A stretch of DNA of 21,744 bases from a virus: IMG/VR virus record IMGVR_UViG_3300023281_000777, positions 1 through 21,744 of that record; one strand, 5' to 3'. A program made the translations under genes and the position numbers. Positions 1 through 6,530 of the stretch are shown in pieces (the stretch's first letter is position 1; the number at the start of each line of letters is the position of its first letter). The notes below the pieces were generated by a model, which was not told the DNA's origin, did not search any database, and was given only the letters and a program-made list of their open reading frames with translations.

Positions 1-33
1 ATGGAACGATTGAGGTTGGTGAAAAATGACTAA
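1..33 (+). CDS. 3' end of an upstream gene (partial)
   Basis: The frame beginning at base 1 stays open for ten codons and stops with TAA at 31-33. An ATG happens to sit at base 1, but a ten-residue gene is unlikely. The simplest reading is the tail end of a gene that begins before the window, overlapping the next start (ATG at 26) by 8 nt, the close packing seen elsewhere here. No function can be given. Confidence 0.3.
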   Translation: MERLRLVKND

Positions 34-175
34 CGACCTAGATGATCTGAGACGTAGGGTACAAGAACTTGAGCAAGATCGTAAAAGTTTCTTCAAGACA
101 GGTATTATTGTCCTCGGTGCTACAGTTGCTGGTCTAATCGGTTATATATGGGTGGCGCAAATTGGACGATATTAA
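26..175 (+). CDS. Small coiled-coil plus membrane-anchor protein (XhlA-like layout)
   Basis: Encodes 49 residues. Residues 4-22 are charged and heptad-like (LDDLRRRVQELEQDRK), suggesting a short coiled coil; residues 23-44 form one hydrophobic segment (GIIVLGATVAGLIGYIW) ending just before the C-terminus. A cytoplasmic helix followed by a C-terminal membrane anchor is the layout of the XhlA/hemolysin-type small phage membrane proteins associated with lysis, but no diagnostic motif separates that from any other small anchor. The ATG at 26 has GAGG about ten bases upstream. The gene overlaps the preceding reading frame by 8 nt and runs 14 nt into the next. The gene is likely real from its sequence character; the role is inference. 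Confidence 0.6.
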   Translation: MTNDLDDLRRRVQELEQDRKSFFKTGIIVLGATVAGLIGYIWVAQIGRY

Positions 176-356
176 GATTGACTGGCAATTCGATATAAGG
201 CTCGGGCAATGGGTGTTTGCTGCTACTCTTGGGGAAGATGGAGAACATTACTTTGTCGCACCCTGTGGGCATTCCAATCCAGCACACGAGCCGGGGTATC
301 TTGAATATTTAAAAGACAAAGCACGTAAAATGTTTAAAGAAAAGGGTGTACTTTAA
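162..356 (+). CDS. Small hypothetical protein, TTG start
   Basis: Encodes 64 residues, mixed charge, with no membrane segment and no recognised motif. One His and one Cys lie close together (APCGHSNPAH, residues 33-42), too few for a zinc site alone. The C-terminal 20 residues are rich in Lys and Tyr and probably helical. An in-frame stop lies shortly upstream (135-137), so TTG at 162 is the only plausible early start, weakly supported by GGGTGG upstream. The gene overlaps the preceding one by 14 nt and ends 2 nt before the first fibre gene, so co-translation fits. A distant small terminase subunit cannot be excluded, since none is otherwise visible, but nothing in the sequence argues for it directly. 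Confidence 0.55.
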   Translation: MDDIKIDWQFDIRLGQWVFAATLGEDGEHYFVAPCGHSNPAHEPGYLEYLKDKARKMFKEKGVL

Positions 357-358
357 AA

Positions 359-1102
359 ATGCCAAAGGCTCCAGTATTTGATACCCTAACAGCAGCATTC
401 GCTTCAGCTTCTTTGTTAAATGCAAACTTTGCTTCTATAGTAGCGTCGTTTAACAATACTCTGTCTAGGGATGGCTCTGCTCCTAACGCTATGTCCGCCG
501 ATCTAGATATGAATGGTAATGACATCTTAAACGTAGGAAGTATTACTGGTGGGACTACCGAGCCTACAGATGGGGACAAGGGCGACATTACAGTATCAGG
601 TGGAGGAGTAGTTTGGGACGTTGATCCTGATACTCCCGGCCTGTTCTTTCCCAAAGGGGCTGTGGCTGCTTCATCGGGTACAGCGATTTCCTTCACTGGA
701 ATTCCAGCAGGTACCAACAAAATAGATGTTTGTTTTAGAAAAGTTTCTGCCAGTGGCACCGACAACCTATTAATTCAACTTGGACACAGTGGTGGCTATG
801 TAAGCAGTGGGTATACCAGTTTAGCCTCTGAAGGTAGTGGTGCCCCAACCACGGACACTACTGGATTTGTCCTGAATGATGTCACTGTTGCTGGTGATAA
901 CTGGACAGGAGTAATTACCTTTATTCGTCTTACTGCTAACATATGGGTATCAAGTGGTAGTTTGTCAAAAGAAACCTTACAAATTAATGGGTCCAGCGGT
1001 GAGGTAGATGTTACTGCTGAGTTAGATCGTTTACAAATAAAATTCACTGGCAGTGATACGTTTGATAATGCTGGTGCTCAGATAAATATCTACACGCAGT
1101 AG
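359..1102 (+). CDS. Tail fibre/appendage-type protein, copy 1
   Basis: Encodes 247 residues. Around residues 32-60 is the signature NTLSRDGSAPNAM followed by DLDMNGNDILNVG, a motif common near the N-terminus of fibre and fibre-adaptor proteins of many podoviruses and prophages. It is followed by a GDKGDITVSGGG turn. The C-terminal half (from about residue 110: FTGIPAGTNKIDVCFRKVSA, then LLIQLGHSGGY and SSGYTS) is a beta-rich module also seen at fibre ends, where it is expected to be exposed and possibly receptor-facing. There is no obvious chaperone domain or triple-helix repeat, so it is short for a complete fibre and may be a tip or adaptor. It is a clear paralogue of the next gene. An AAGGG lies 10-12 nt upstream of the ATG. 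The function is inferred from motif and neighbourhood. Confidence 0.75.
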   Translation: MPKAPVFDTLTAAFASASLLNANFASIVASFNNTLSRDGSAPNAMSADLDMNGNDILNVGSITGGTTEPTDGDKGDITVSGGGVVWDVDPDTPGLFFPKGAVAASSGTAISFTGIPAGTNKIDVCFRKVSASGTDNLLIQLGHSGGYVSSGYTSLASEGSGAPTTDTTGFVLNDVTVAGDNWTGVITFIRLTANIWVSSGSLSKETLQINGSSGEVDVTAELDRLQIKFTGSDTFDNAGAQINIYTQ

Positions 1103-1111
1103 TAGCAACAG

Positions 1112-1852
1112 ATGCCAAAAGCACCCACATATCCTACCTTAGTTGCAGGTCTGGTACACAACGCAGAGTTAAATGATAGCTTCGATGAAACAGAGTTGTC
1201 CTTTGTTAACACCCTGTCCTTGGATGGCTCTATCCCAAATCAGATGAAAGACGATCTTGATATGGGTGGAAATGATCTTCTCAATGTAAATAATTCTCTT
1301 GTTGTTACTACTCAACCTTCTGATGGAGATAAAGGTGACATTACCGTTTCTGGAGGCGGACTTGTTTGGGACATTGATCCGGGAACTCTTGGAATTTATA
1401 ATTTTAAAGGAGTTCTTCCTGCCTCTTCAGGAACCACTGTTCCCTTTACTGGTTTGGCTTCCGGCATAAATCGTATAGATGTCGTCTTCCATAAGGTGTC
1501 AGTTACTGGTAACGATCAATTACTTTTACAACTCGGACACACAGGAGCACAATTTGATGGAAGTGGTTACACTAGTTTAGTTTCTGAAGGTACTGGTAGT
1601 GGTATAGCTACTAATGGTTTTGTTGTAAATGATACTAGTATAGCAGGTAATGAATGGACAGGCATTGTTACACTTGTCAGGCTTACAGGAAATACTTGGG
1701 TATCAAAAGGAAAGACCACCAAAGGAAGTGGACAAATTAATTTTTCCAATGGTGAACATGTTGTTAGTGCTGTGATTGATTCCATTCGGGTTAAATTGAC
1801 AGGTAGTGACTCCTTCGATGGAACTGGTCAAGTTAGTGTCTATACTCAGTAG
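1112..1852 (+). CDS. Tail fibre/appendage-type protein, copy 2
   Basis: Encodes 246 residues and aligns with the preceding gene end to end: the same MPKAP start, NTLSLDGSIPNQM and DLDMGGNDLLNV, an identical GDKGDITVSGGG turn, LLLQLGHTGA and GSGYTSLVSEG, and the same TGSDSFD...YTQ ending. Differences concentrate in the N-terminal 30 residues and in the stretch after the GYTS motif, so the two may attach to different partners or recognise different surface features. It starts 9 nt after copy 1, whose TAG is followed directly by a second in-frame TAG. No Shine-Dalgarno sequence is evident before ATG 1112, so reinitiation after copy 1 is plausible. Its 3' end overlaps the start of the following membrane-protein gene. 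Confidence 0.75.
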   Translation: MPKAPTYPTLVAGLVHNAELNDSFDETELSFVNTLSLDGSIPNQMKDDLDMGGNDLLNVNNSLVVTTQPSDGDKGDITVSGGGLVWDIDPGTLGIYNFKGVLPASSGTTVPFTGLASGINRIDVVFHKVSVTGNDQLLLQLGHTGAQFDGSGYTSLVSEGTGSGIATNGFVVNDTSIAGNEWTGIVTLVRLTGNTWVSKGKTTKGSGQINFSNGEHVVSAVIDSIRVKLTGSDSFDGTGQVSVYTQ

Positions 1853-2102
1853 AGCAGTCGATCCAATTCTACATGGTCTAGCTGCTACAGCTATATGTGG
1901 TGCTCTTGTCTACGCTACCACCCCTTGGTTGTATATGTCGGTTGCCAATGGACTGTTCTGGTTTGGTAGGGAATGGGTGCAGAGTACAACCAGCCATCGG
2001 CCAAAGTCTCCAAAGGACTGGTCAAGCCACAAACACCTTGAATGGATTCTACCAACCGTAGTAGGAGTAATTGCTTCTTATGTCTCACACCGATATCTCT
2101 GA
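1818..2102 (+). CDS. Small membrane protein, candidate holin
   Basis: Encodes 94 residues from ATG 1818; GTG 1806 would add four codons and GTG 1836 is also possible. A long hydrophobic stretch (about residues 16-48, including AATAICGALVYATTPWLYM and ending LFWFGREW) is followed by a polar loop (RPKSPKDWSSHKH) and a second hydrophobic segment (WILPTVVGVIASYV) near the C-terminus. The position between fibre genes and the large terminase matches that of the T7 holin (gp17.5), and two membrane spans with a polar loop suit a class II holin. A separate holin-like gene exists at 5848, so this one could instead be another membrane protein of the late operon. It overlaps the fibre gene upstream by 35 nt and the terminase gene downstream by 23 nt. 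Confidence 0.55.
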   Translation: MELVKLVSILSRAVDPILHGLAATAICGALVYATTPWLYMSVANGLFWFGREWVQSTTSHRPKSPKDWSSHKHLEWILPTVVGVIASYVSHRYL

Positions 2103-3630
2103 TGTAAGGAATGCAGCAGAAAAAGACCTAGCCGTTTTTATTCGTCTCGTAGATAAGAATAGAGTTCTTGGCCATGTACACGAAGACGTAATCAGGTGGT
2201 GGACCCGAAGGGACGCAAAGAGTCATCAGCTCCTGCTCCTTCCAAGGGACCACATGAAAAGTGCACTTGTGGCTTTCTATGCTGCATGGAGACTGACCAA
2301 GGACCCTATCCTGCGTGTCCTTCTTATTTCAAGTACTTCCAATTTGGCGGAAAAACAACTAGGTTTCATAAAGCAAATATTCGAAAGTCCGGTCCATCGT
2401 AGATATTGGCCAGATCACATACATCCAGATCGAGGTAAACGAGCTAAGTGGGATGTCTCTGAAATCTCTCTGGATCACCCTATGCGTAGGGAACACCTGA
2501 TTCGTGATCCAAGCATTATGGCCGGTGGTCTCACTACTTCTAGGACTGGCTTTCATTGTGACCTTACTATACTTGATGATCTTGTTGTCTTTGAAAATGC
2601 CTATACCAAAGATGGTCGAGAAAAGGTTAAACGTCTCTACTCTCTCTTAGCTTCTATTGAAGAAGCCAAAGCAGAACAAAAGGTGGTAGGCACTCGTTAT
2701 GAACCTCGTGATCTCTACAATGATATGCAGGAGATGACAGAAGACATCTACAGTAAAGATGGAGAGGTCATTGCAAAAGAGCCTATCTACGAAGTTTTCC
2801 AAAGAGAGGTTGAAGATCGTGGAGATGGCACCGGACAGTTCCTATGGCCCCGCCAGCGGAGAAGCGATGGCAAGTGGTTTGGTTTCGATCAGACCATCCT
2901 TGCCAAGAAGCGAGGCCAGTACCTTGATCGTATGCAGTACCGCGCTCAGTATTATAACGATCCTACTGATCCAGAGAATAGGCCAATTGGCTACGACAAG
3001 TTTCAATATTATGATGTCAAGAACCTTGTCCTCGAACACGGAACGTGGTACCTCAAAGGCTCGCGCCTCAACCTCGTCGCTGCTGTCGATTTTGCATTTA
3101 GTACGTCGAAAAGAGCAGACTTTACTGCAATCGTGGTTATCGGAATTGACGCGGAAAACAACATCTACGTACTTGACATTGATAGGTTCAAGACAGACGC
3201 ACGTATCTCAGACTACTACAAACACATAATGTCCTTGATGAATAGATGGTCCTTTCGTAAACTACGGGCAGAGTGCACTTCGGCACAAAGCGCCATTGTC
3301 CGAGAACTGAAAGAGATGTATCTTAAGCCTAACGGGATTGCACTTAAGATTGAGGAACACAGCCCTACTAGGCACGAAGGAAGTAAAGAAGAGCGTATGG
3401 CTGCGATCCTTGAGCCACGATATGATAACTTGATGATGTACCATAGACGTGGTGGTAACTGGCAAGTATTGGAGGATGAGCTGGTCTCCAGTAAGCCTCC
3501 TCACGATGATGTTAAAGATGCGCTTGCCTCGGCTATAGAGATTGCAGTTAAACCAACCATGCGTCTGACCCGACACACACAAGAGAGTAATGTACTCTAT
3601 CATCCTAGATTTGGTGGGAGAGCCTTTTAA
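2080..3630 (+). CDS. terL: Terminase large subunit (DNA-packaging ATPase and nuclease)
   Basis: Encodes 516 residues. The N-terminal ATPase domain shows a variant Walker A, LLLPRDHMKSA (about residues 52-62), and a Walker B, TILDDL (164-169), with VVGTRY (202-207) in the expected place of the coupling motif. The C-terminal RNase H-like nuclease shows AAVDFAFS (first catalytic Asp about 337), an acidic candidate in RAECTSAQ (about 398) and the late DDVKDA (about 476-481). Terminase docks on the portal, cuts concatemeric DNA and pumps it into the prohead. ATG 2080 is chosen over TTG 2071 because AGGAG at 2063-2067 lies 12 nt before the former but only 3 nt before the latter. The gene abuts the portal gene. 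No small subunit is recognisable beside it. Confidence 0.93.
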   Translation: MSHTDISDVRNAAEKDLAVFIRLVDKNRVLGHVHEDVIRWWTRRDAKSHQLLLLPRDHMKSALVAFYAAWRLTKDPILRVLLISSTSNLAEKQLGFIKQIFESPVHRRYWPDHIHPDRGKRAKWDVSEISLDHPMRREHLIRDPSIMAGGLTTSRTGFHCDLTILDDLVVFENAYTKDGREKVKRLYSLLASIEEAKAEQKVVGTRYEPRDLYNDMQEMTEDIYSKDGEVIAKEPIYEVFQREVEDRGDGTGQFLWPRQRRSDGKWFGFDQTILAKKRGQYLDRMQYRAQYYNDPTDPENRPIGYDKFQYYDVKNLVLEHGTWYLKGSRLNLVAAVDFAFSTSKRADFTAIVVIGIDAENNIYVLDIDRFKTDARISDYYKHIMSLMNRWSFRKLRAECTSAQSAIVRELKEMYLKPNGIALKIEEHSPTRHEGSKEERMAAILEPRYDNLMMYHRRGGNWQVLEDELVSSKPPHDDVKDALASAIEIAVKPTMRLTRHTQESNVLYHPRFGGRAF

Positions 3631-3632
3631 AT

Positions 3633-5375
3633 ATGCCGAGTGAAGTCCTTGACGTTCTAATAGCTCTCGAAGCAGACAGTGACGCTCTTGCCATTGGTGA
3701 TACGTGGCGTAAGTGGGTTATCTATCGTGATAATAAGATTGAGGAGTGGAAAGAACAACGTAATTATATCTTTGCCACCGATACTCGTACTACCTCAAAT
3801 CAGAAACTTCCGTGGGCCAACTCGACCACTACTCCAAAAATAACTCAGATTCGAGACAACCTACACGCTAACTACTTTGCTGCCATCTTTCCTACAAGCA
3901 AATGGCACAAATGGGAGGGTGATGATCGACAGAGTGACACCCAAAGCAAACGAGAAGTTATTCAGGCGTACGTAGAAACAAAAGCAAAACAGGGTGGATT
4001 TGTAGACACTATGTCTCGTCTTATCCTTGATTGGATCGACACTGGTAATGCCTTTGGAACCGTTGATCCGATTATTGATTTTATAGACGGAGAAGACGGA
4101 GACCTGATTACAAAGTTTGTTGGGCCAAAGCTTCGTCGTATTTCTCCGTATGATATTGTCTTTAATCCCTTGTCGGATAGTTTTGAGAATGCTCCGAAGA
4201 TTGTAAAAGAGCTTGTGTCAGTCGGGGACCTAAAGAAGAAAATTGACCAAGACCCAGCTAATGAATGGATGGCTGGTGCATTTGAGAAGATGCAGAGTGT
4301 GCGAGGCTCAGTTACTTCACAGGATGCAGAACTGGCAAAGGCAGATGGCTTCATAGCTGATGGTTTCTCAAGCTTGATTAACTACTATGAGTCTGGCAGT
4401 GTAGAACTTCTCCATTACTTTGGGGACCTTTACAATCACAACACGGATGAGTTACAGCTTAACCGTATCATAACTATCGCTGATCGTTCCCGTGTCTTAC
4501 GTAATATCCCCAACCCTTCTTGGTTAGGTGCTGCTGCTATTCGACACACAGGATGGAGACAGAGGCCAGATAATCTCTACGGTATGGGTCCTCTTGAGAA
4601 TCTAGTTGGTCTCCAATATCGTATTGACCACCTTGAGAACTTGAAAGCAGATGTCTGGGACAGGATTGCTTATCCTCAGATTGTTATTCAAGGTGATGTT
4701 CAGGAGTTTGGTGACGATCTTGGAGAGCGCATCTATGCAGGAGAAGAGGGCAGAGTAAGCTATCTAGTGCCTGATGCTACTGCCTTGAACGCTGATCTTC
4801 AGATCAAAGACCTTGCAGATAAGATGGAAGAGCTTGCTGGTGCCCCACGAAGTGCAATGGGTATTCGCACACCCGGAGAGAAAACGGCGTTTGAATTTGC
4901 TGGTCTTCAACGTGCAGGTAATCGAATCTTTGAACACAAAGCCTATCACTTTGAAAGAACCTTCCTCGAACCTCTCCTCAATGATATGTTAGAGGTTGGT
5001 AGACGTAACTTGGATGATAGTGATCTTATTCGTCTAGTGGACGACGATACTGGTATAGCAATCTTTAAGAGCATTACACGGGAGGATATCACTGCTAGAG
5101 GAAAGCTACGTCCCGTTGGTTCTCGACACTTTGCAGAACGAGCTGTTCGTCTCCAGAATATCCAGAACGTTGTTCAACTTAAACAGGACCCGACCATTGG
5201 TGTGCATATTAGTGGTAAGGAATTAGCTAGGGTTCTTAGTCTCGAGCTGGATGAACCTGATTTGTTCTCTGATAACGTTGCTATCTTTGAGCAGCAGGAG
5301 ACCCAGCGGTTAGTTGGCGAAGCAGAAGTTCAGATGGAAGAAGAAGAGCAAGTGGCAATTGAGGAAGGAATTTAA
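3633..5375 (+). CDS. Portal (head-tail connector) protein
   Basis: Encodes 580 residues, within the usual podovirus portal range. It is expected to form the dodecameric ring at one capsid vertex through which DNA passes. Recognisable features are a stem-like region WRQRPDNLYGMGPLENLVG (about residues 308-326) followed by a long helix (YRIDHLENLKADVWDR), the segment GAPRSAMGIRTPGEKTAFE (403-421) typical of the clip/stem region of these portals, and a very acidic C-terminus (EMEEEE-like, last 20 residues). It starts 2 nt after terL and ends just before a small basic gene; terminase followed by portal and scaffold is the classical packaging/head order. A GGGAG lies inside the 3' end of terL. Confidence 0.9.
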   Translation: MPSEVLDVLIALEADSDALAIGDTWRKWVIYRDNKIEEWKEQRNYIFATDTRTTSNQKLPWANSTTTPKITQIRDNLHANYFAAIFPTSKWHKWEGDDRQSDTQSKREVIQAYVETKAKQGGFVDTMSRLILDWIDTGNAFGTVDPIIDFIDGEDGDLITKFVGPKLRRISPYDIVFNPLSDSFENAPKIVKELVSVGDLKKKIDQDPANEWMAGAFEKMQSVRGSVTSQDAELAKADGFIADGFSSLINYYESGSVELLHYFGDLYNHNTDELQLNRIITIADRSRVLRNIPNPSWLGAAAIRHTGWRQRPDNLYGMGPLENLVGLQYRIDHLENLKADVWDRIAYPQIVIQGDVQEFGDDLGERIYAGEEGRVSYLVPDATALNADLQIKDLADKMEELAGAPRSAMGIRTPGEKTAFEFAGLQRAGNRIFEHKAYHFERTFLEPLLNDMLEVGRRNLDDSDLIRLVDDDTGIAIFKSITREDITARGKLRPVGSRHFAERAVRLQNIQNVVQLKQDPTIGVHISGKELARVLSLELDEPDLFSDNVAIFEQQETQRLVGEAEVQMEEEEQVAIEEGI

Positions 5376-5376
5376 A

Positions 5377-5643
5377 ATGGGAGAAAATAGACAAGGCCCA
5401 TTCCAAAGGCGAAGTATTGTAGGCGACCCTAGACTAAAAGGCGATCCCAGTGGGGCGTTCACTAGTTCTGCAAAACCCCCTAAGAAAAGAAAAAGGGTAG
5501 GCCCCAAGACATCCCCAAAACCTCGTAGGAAAGGAATTCAAGTCAAACCTTTAGGTGCTCCTAAACGTGGGCCGGTAGCTGGTAGACGAGTTACCACCAA
5601 AAGACTTAAAGTCTTTAAACCCTTTACGGTAGGAGACAGGTAA
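5377..5643 (+). CDS. Small highly basic protein (88 aa)
   Basis: Twenty-six of 88 residues are Lys or Arg, with clusters PPKKRKR, KPRRKG and RRVTTKRLK interspersed with Pro and Gly, so the protein is probably disordered and binds nucleic acid or an acidic protein surface. I do not recognise a family. ATG 5377 is preferred because AGGAAGG lies a few bases upstream; a TTG at 5314 inside the portal gene would add 21 residues. It begins one base after the portal stop and ends one base before the next basic gene. The acidic portal C-terminus next door is a conceivable partner, but that is speculation. Confidence 0.7.
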   Translation: MGENRQGPFQRRSIVGDPRLKGDPSGAFTSSAKPPKKRKRVGPKTSPKPRRKGIQVKPLGAPKRGPVAGRRVTTKRLKVFKPFTVGDR

Positions 5644-5644
5644 A

Positions 5645-5842
5645 ATGGCACTTCTAAAAAAGATTAAAAGGGCAGGGATAGGAGGACTTAGTAATCCTTT
5701 CCGTATTTTGCCAAAGGGTGTAGGCCCAAAGAAACTTGGTAAGGGTGGCCCACTCGGGCGATTGAGTAATAGGGGTGTGGCTATCCAACGAAAACAACTT
5801 TTTCCTAAACCCAAAGGAGCTCGTCCTAAAAGAAGGAGATAA
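5645..5842 (+). CDS. Small highly basic protein (65 aa)
   Basis: Twenty of 65 residues are Lys or Arg, with abundant Gly and Pro and a C-terminal cluster (KPKGARPKRRR). There is no membrane segment and almost no acidic residue, so it should be strongly cationic at any pH. I do not recognise a family. TAGGAGA lies about 9 nt upstream of the ATG, a good ribosome site. It sits between another basic protein and the holin-like gene. Possible roles include binding packaged DNA, RNA or the portal/scaffold; the sequence does not decide between these. Confidence 0.7.
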   Translation: MALLKKIKRAGIGGLSNPFRILPKGVGPKKLGKGGPLGRLSNRGVAIQRKQLFPKPKGARPKRRR

Positions 5843-5847
5843 TAAAG

Positions 5848-6027
5848 ATGGAACAGACAACTGTTGCAAAGGCTATTACGGCTATTATTACAGGGTTTGC
5901 CACTATTGCAGCCACTGTATTTTCGCAGAGTGTTGACTGGCTCACTCCGGAACTTACTGTTACTATCGGCTCGGCTATCACTGCCTTGCTGGTGTGGCTG
6001 GTTCCGAATAAACCTGTCGAAGAGTAA
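5848..6027 (+). CDS. Holin-like small membrane protein
   Basis: Encodes 59 residues with two predicted membrane spans: about residues 8-27 (AITAIITGFATIAATVF) and 36-54 (LTVTIGSAITALLVWLV), separated by a short SVDWLTPEL turn, ending in a short charged tail (NKPVEE). This is the form of small class II phage holins, which accumulate in the inner membrane and trigger lysis. A strong AGAAGGAGAT lies 7 nt upstream of ATG 5848. It is followed 2 nt later by the spanin pair, which supports a lysis role. The endolysin is not adjacent; the likeliest candidate is at 20571. Confidence 0.7.
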   Translation: MEQTTVAKAITAIITGFATIAATVFSQSVDWLTPELTVTIGSAITALLVWLVPNKPVEE

Positions 6028-6029
6028 AA

Positions 6030-6242
6030 ATGTCTAGTTGGGTTATTGCTGTAATTGGCTTGGCTATTGTAACCGGGCTCATACTGGTTGCTCGTAGATG
6101 GGGTAAGCTTTCAGCAGAACGCAAGATACTAAGAAAGAACATTGAAGCCGCCAAAAACCGAAAGGCGATTGACAATGAAACTGATAAACTTGACGACGAT
6201 GGTCTTACTAGTGAGCTTGATCGCTTCGTGCGCAAGTCCTGA
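6030..6242 (+). CDS. Inner-membrane spanin (Rz-like)
   Basis: Encodes 70 residues. An N-terminal membrane anchor (residues 4-21, WVIAVIGLAIVTGLILVA) is followed by a charged helical region rich in Lys, Glu and Asp (residues 25-68) that would lie in the periplasm as a coiled coil. This is the i-spanin layout, although at 70 residues it is short for the family. The decisive support is the overlapping out-of-frame lipoprotein gene starting at 6175, as in Rz/Rz1 pairs. Inner and outer spanins connect the two membranes and fuse them in the last step of lysis of a Gram-negative host. It follows the holin-like gene by 2 nt with only a weak ribosome site. Confidence 0.75.
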   Translation: MSSWVIAVIGLAIVTGLILVARRWGKLSAERKILRKNIEAAKNRKAIDNETDKLDDDGLTSELDRFVRKS

Positions 6243-6390
6243 AGGAGATTTTTGTCTTAGTGCCTCTCCGTTTCTTTTGAATGAAGAGACTGTAGGGTTT
6301 CTTGTCTTGAATGATAGAAGTTTAGCACGTAGCATTATTAGTCACAATGCTTATGGAGAAGAGGTTTGCGGTTGGGAGTTCGATGAATAA
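6175..6390 (+). CDS. Outer-membrane spanin lipoprotein (Rz1-like)
   Basis: Encodes 71 residues. The N-terminus is a lipoprotein signal: MKLINLTTMVLLVSLIAS followed by Cys19, a good lipobox (IAS-C), giving a mature protein of about 53 residues anchored in the outer membrane. The mature part contains DFCLSASPFLL, then SIISHN and EEVCGW; the F-C ... H-N ... C-G-W pattern recurs in small phage lysis lipoproteins I know, and the two Cys residues may form a disulphide. It starts inside the i-spanin gene in another frame and extends 148 nt past it. ATG 6175 is preferred to TTG 6142 because the signal peptide begins there and AAGG lies about 9 nt upstream. Its stop overlaps the next start (TAATG). 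Confidence 0.8.
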   Translation: MKLINLTTMVLLVSLIASCASPEGDFCLSASPFLLNEETVGFLVLNDRSLARSIISHNAYGEEVCGWEFDE

Positions 6391-6530
6391 TGGCGCGTAG
6401 TGACCCAAAAGACCCATTTAATAAAAGGGGATTCAGACAACGCGCTAGGGTTCGTGGTAGGGAACTTCTATCACGACAGAAGAAACGTAAAAAGAATTTT
6501 AGAAAACCTAGTAAGAAAGTTAAAAAATGA
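6390..6530 (+). CDS. Extremely basic mini-protein (46 aa)
   Basis: Encodes 46 residues, 21 of them Lys or Arg. It starts MARSDPKDPFNKRGFRQRAR and ends in a run of KKRKKNFRKPSKKVKK. Start and stop overlap both neighbours (TAATG with the outer spanin, ATGA with the next gene), so translation is probably coupled and the gene is likely genuine despite its size. The composition resembles protamine- or histone-tail-like condensing peptides and some RNA-binding tails. I do not recognise a family. It is the third cationic mini-protein within about 1.2 kb, the other two lying on the other side of the lysis genes. Confidence 0.7.
   Translation: MARSDPKDPFNKRGFRQRARVRGRELLSRQKKRKKNFRKPSKKVKK

Larger units (their letters stand above)
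359..1852 (+). repeat. Tandem gene duplication of the fibre-type gene
   Basis: Two adjacent genes of almost equal length (744 and 741 nt) encode proteins that match along their whole length, with identical blocks such as GDKGDITVSGGG. The nucleotide sequences have diverged considerably, so this is an old duplication kept by selection, not a recent copy or an assembly artefact. Confidence 0.75.

Noticed and set aside
1-33. Complete ten-residue gene from ATG at base 1
   Set aside because: Too short, no upstream sequence to show a ribosome site; better explained as the end of a gene cut by the window edge.
334-765. Minus-strand open frame of 143 codons opposite fibre copy 1
   Set aside because: It is antisense to a gene with clear fibre motifs, its product has shadow-like composition, and no minus-strand gene of any kind is supported in the window.
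2759-3229. Plus-strand open frame of 156 codons inside terL
   Set aside because: It lies within the conserved C-terminal half of terminase in another frame, is Ser/Thr/Leu-rich without motifs, and lacks a ribosome site.
3962-4354. Minus-strand open frame opposite the portal gene
   Set aside because: Fully inside the portal coding region with no motif; a by-product of portal codon usage.
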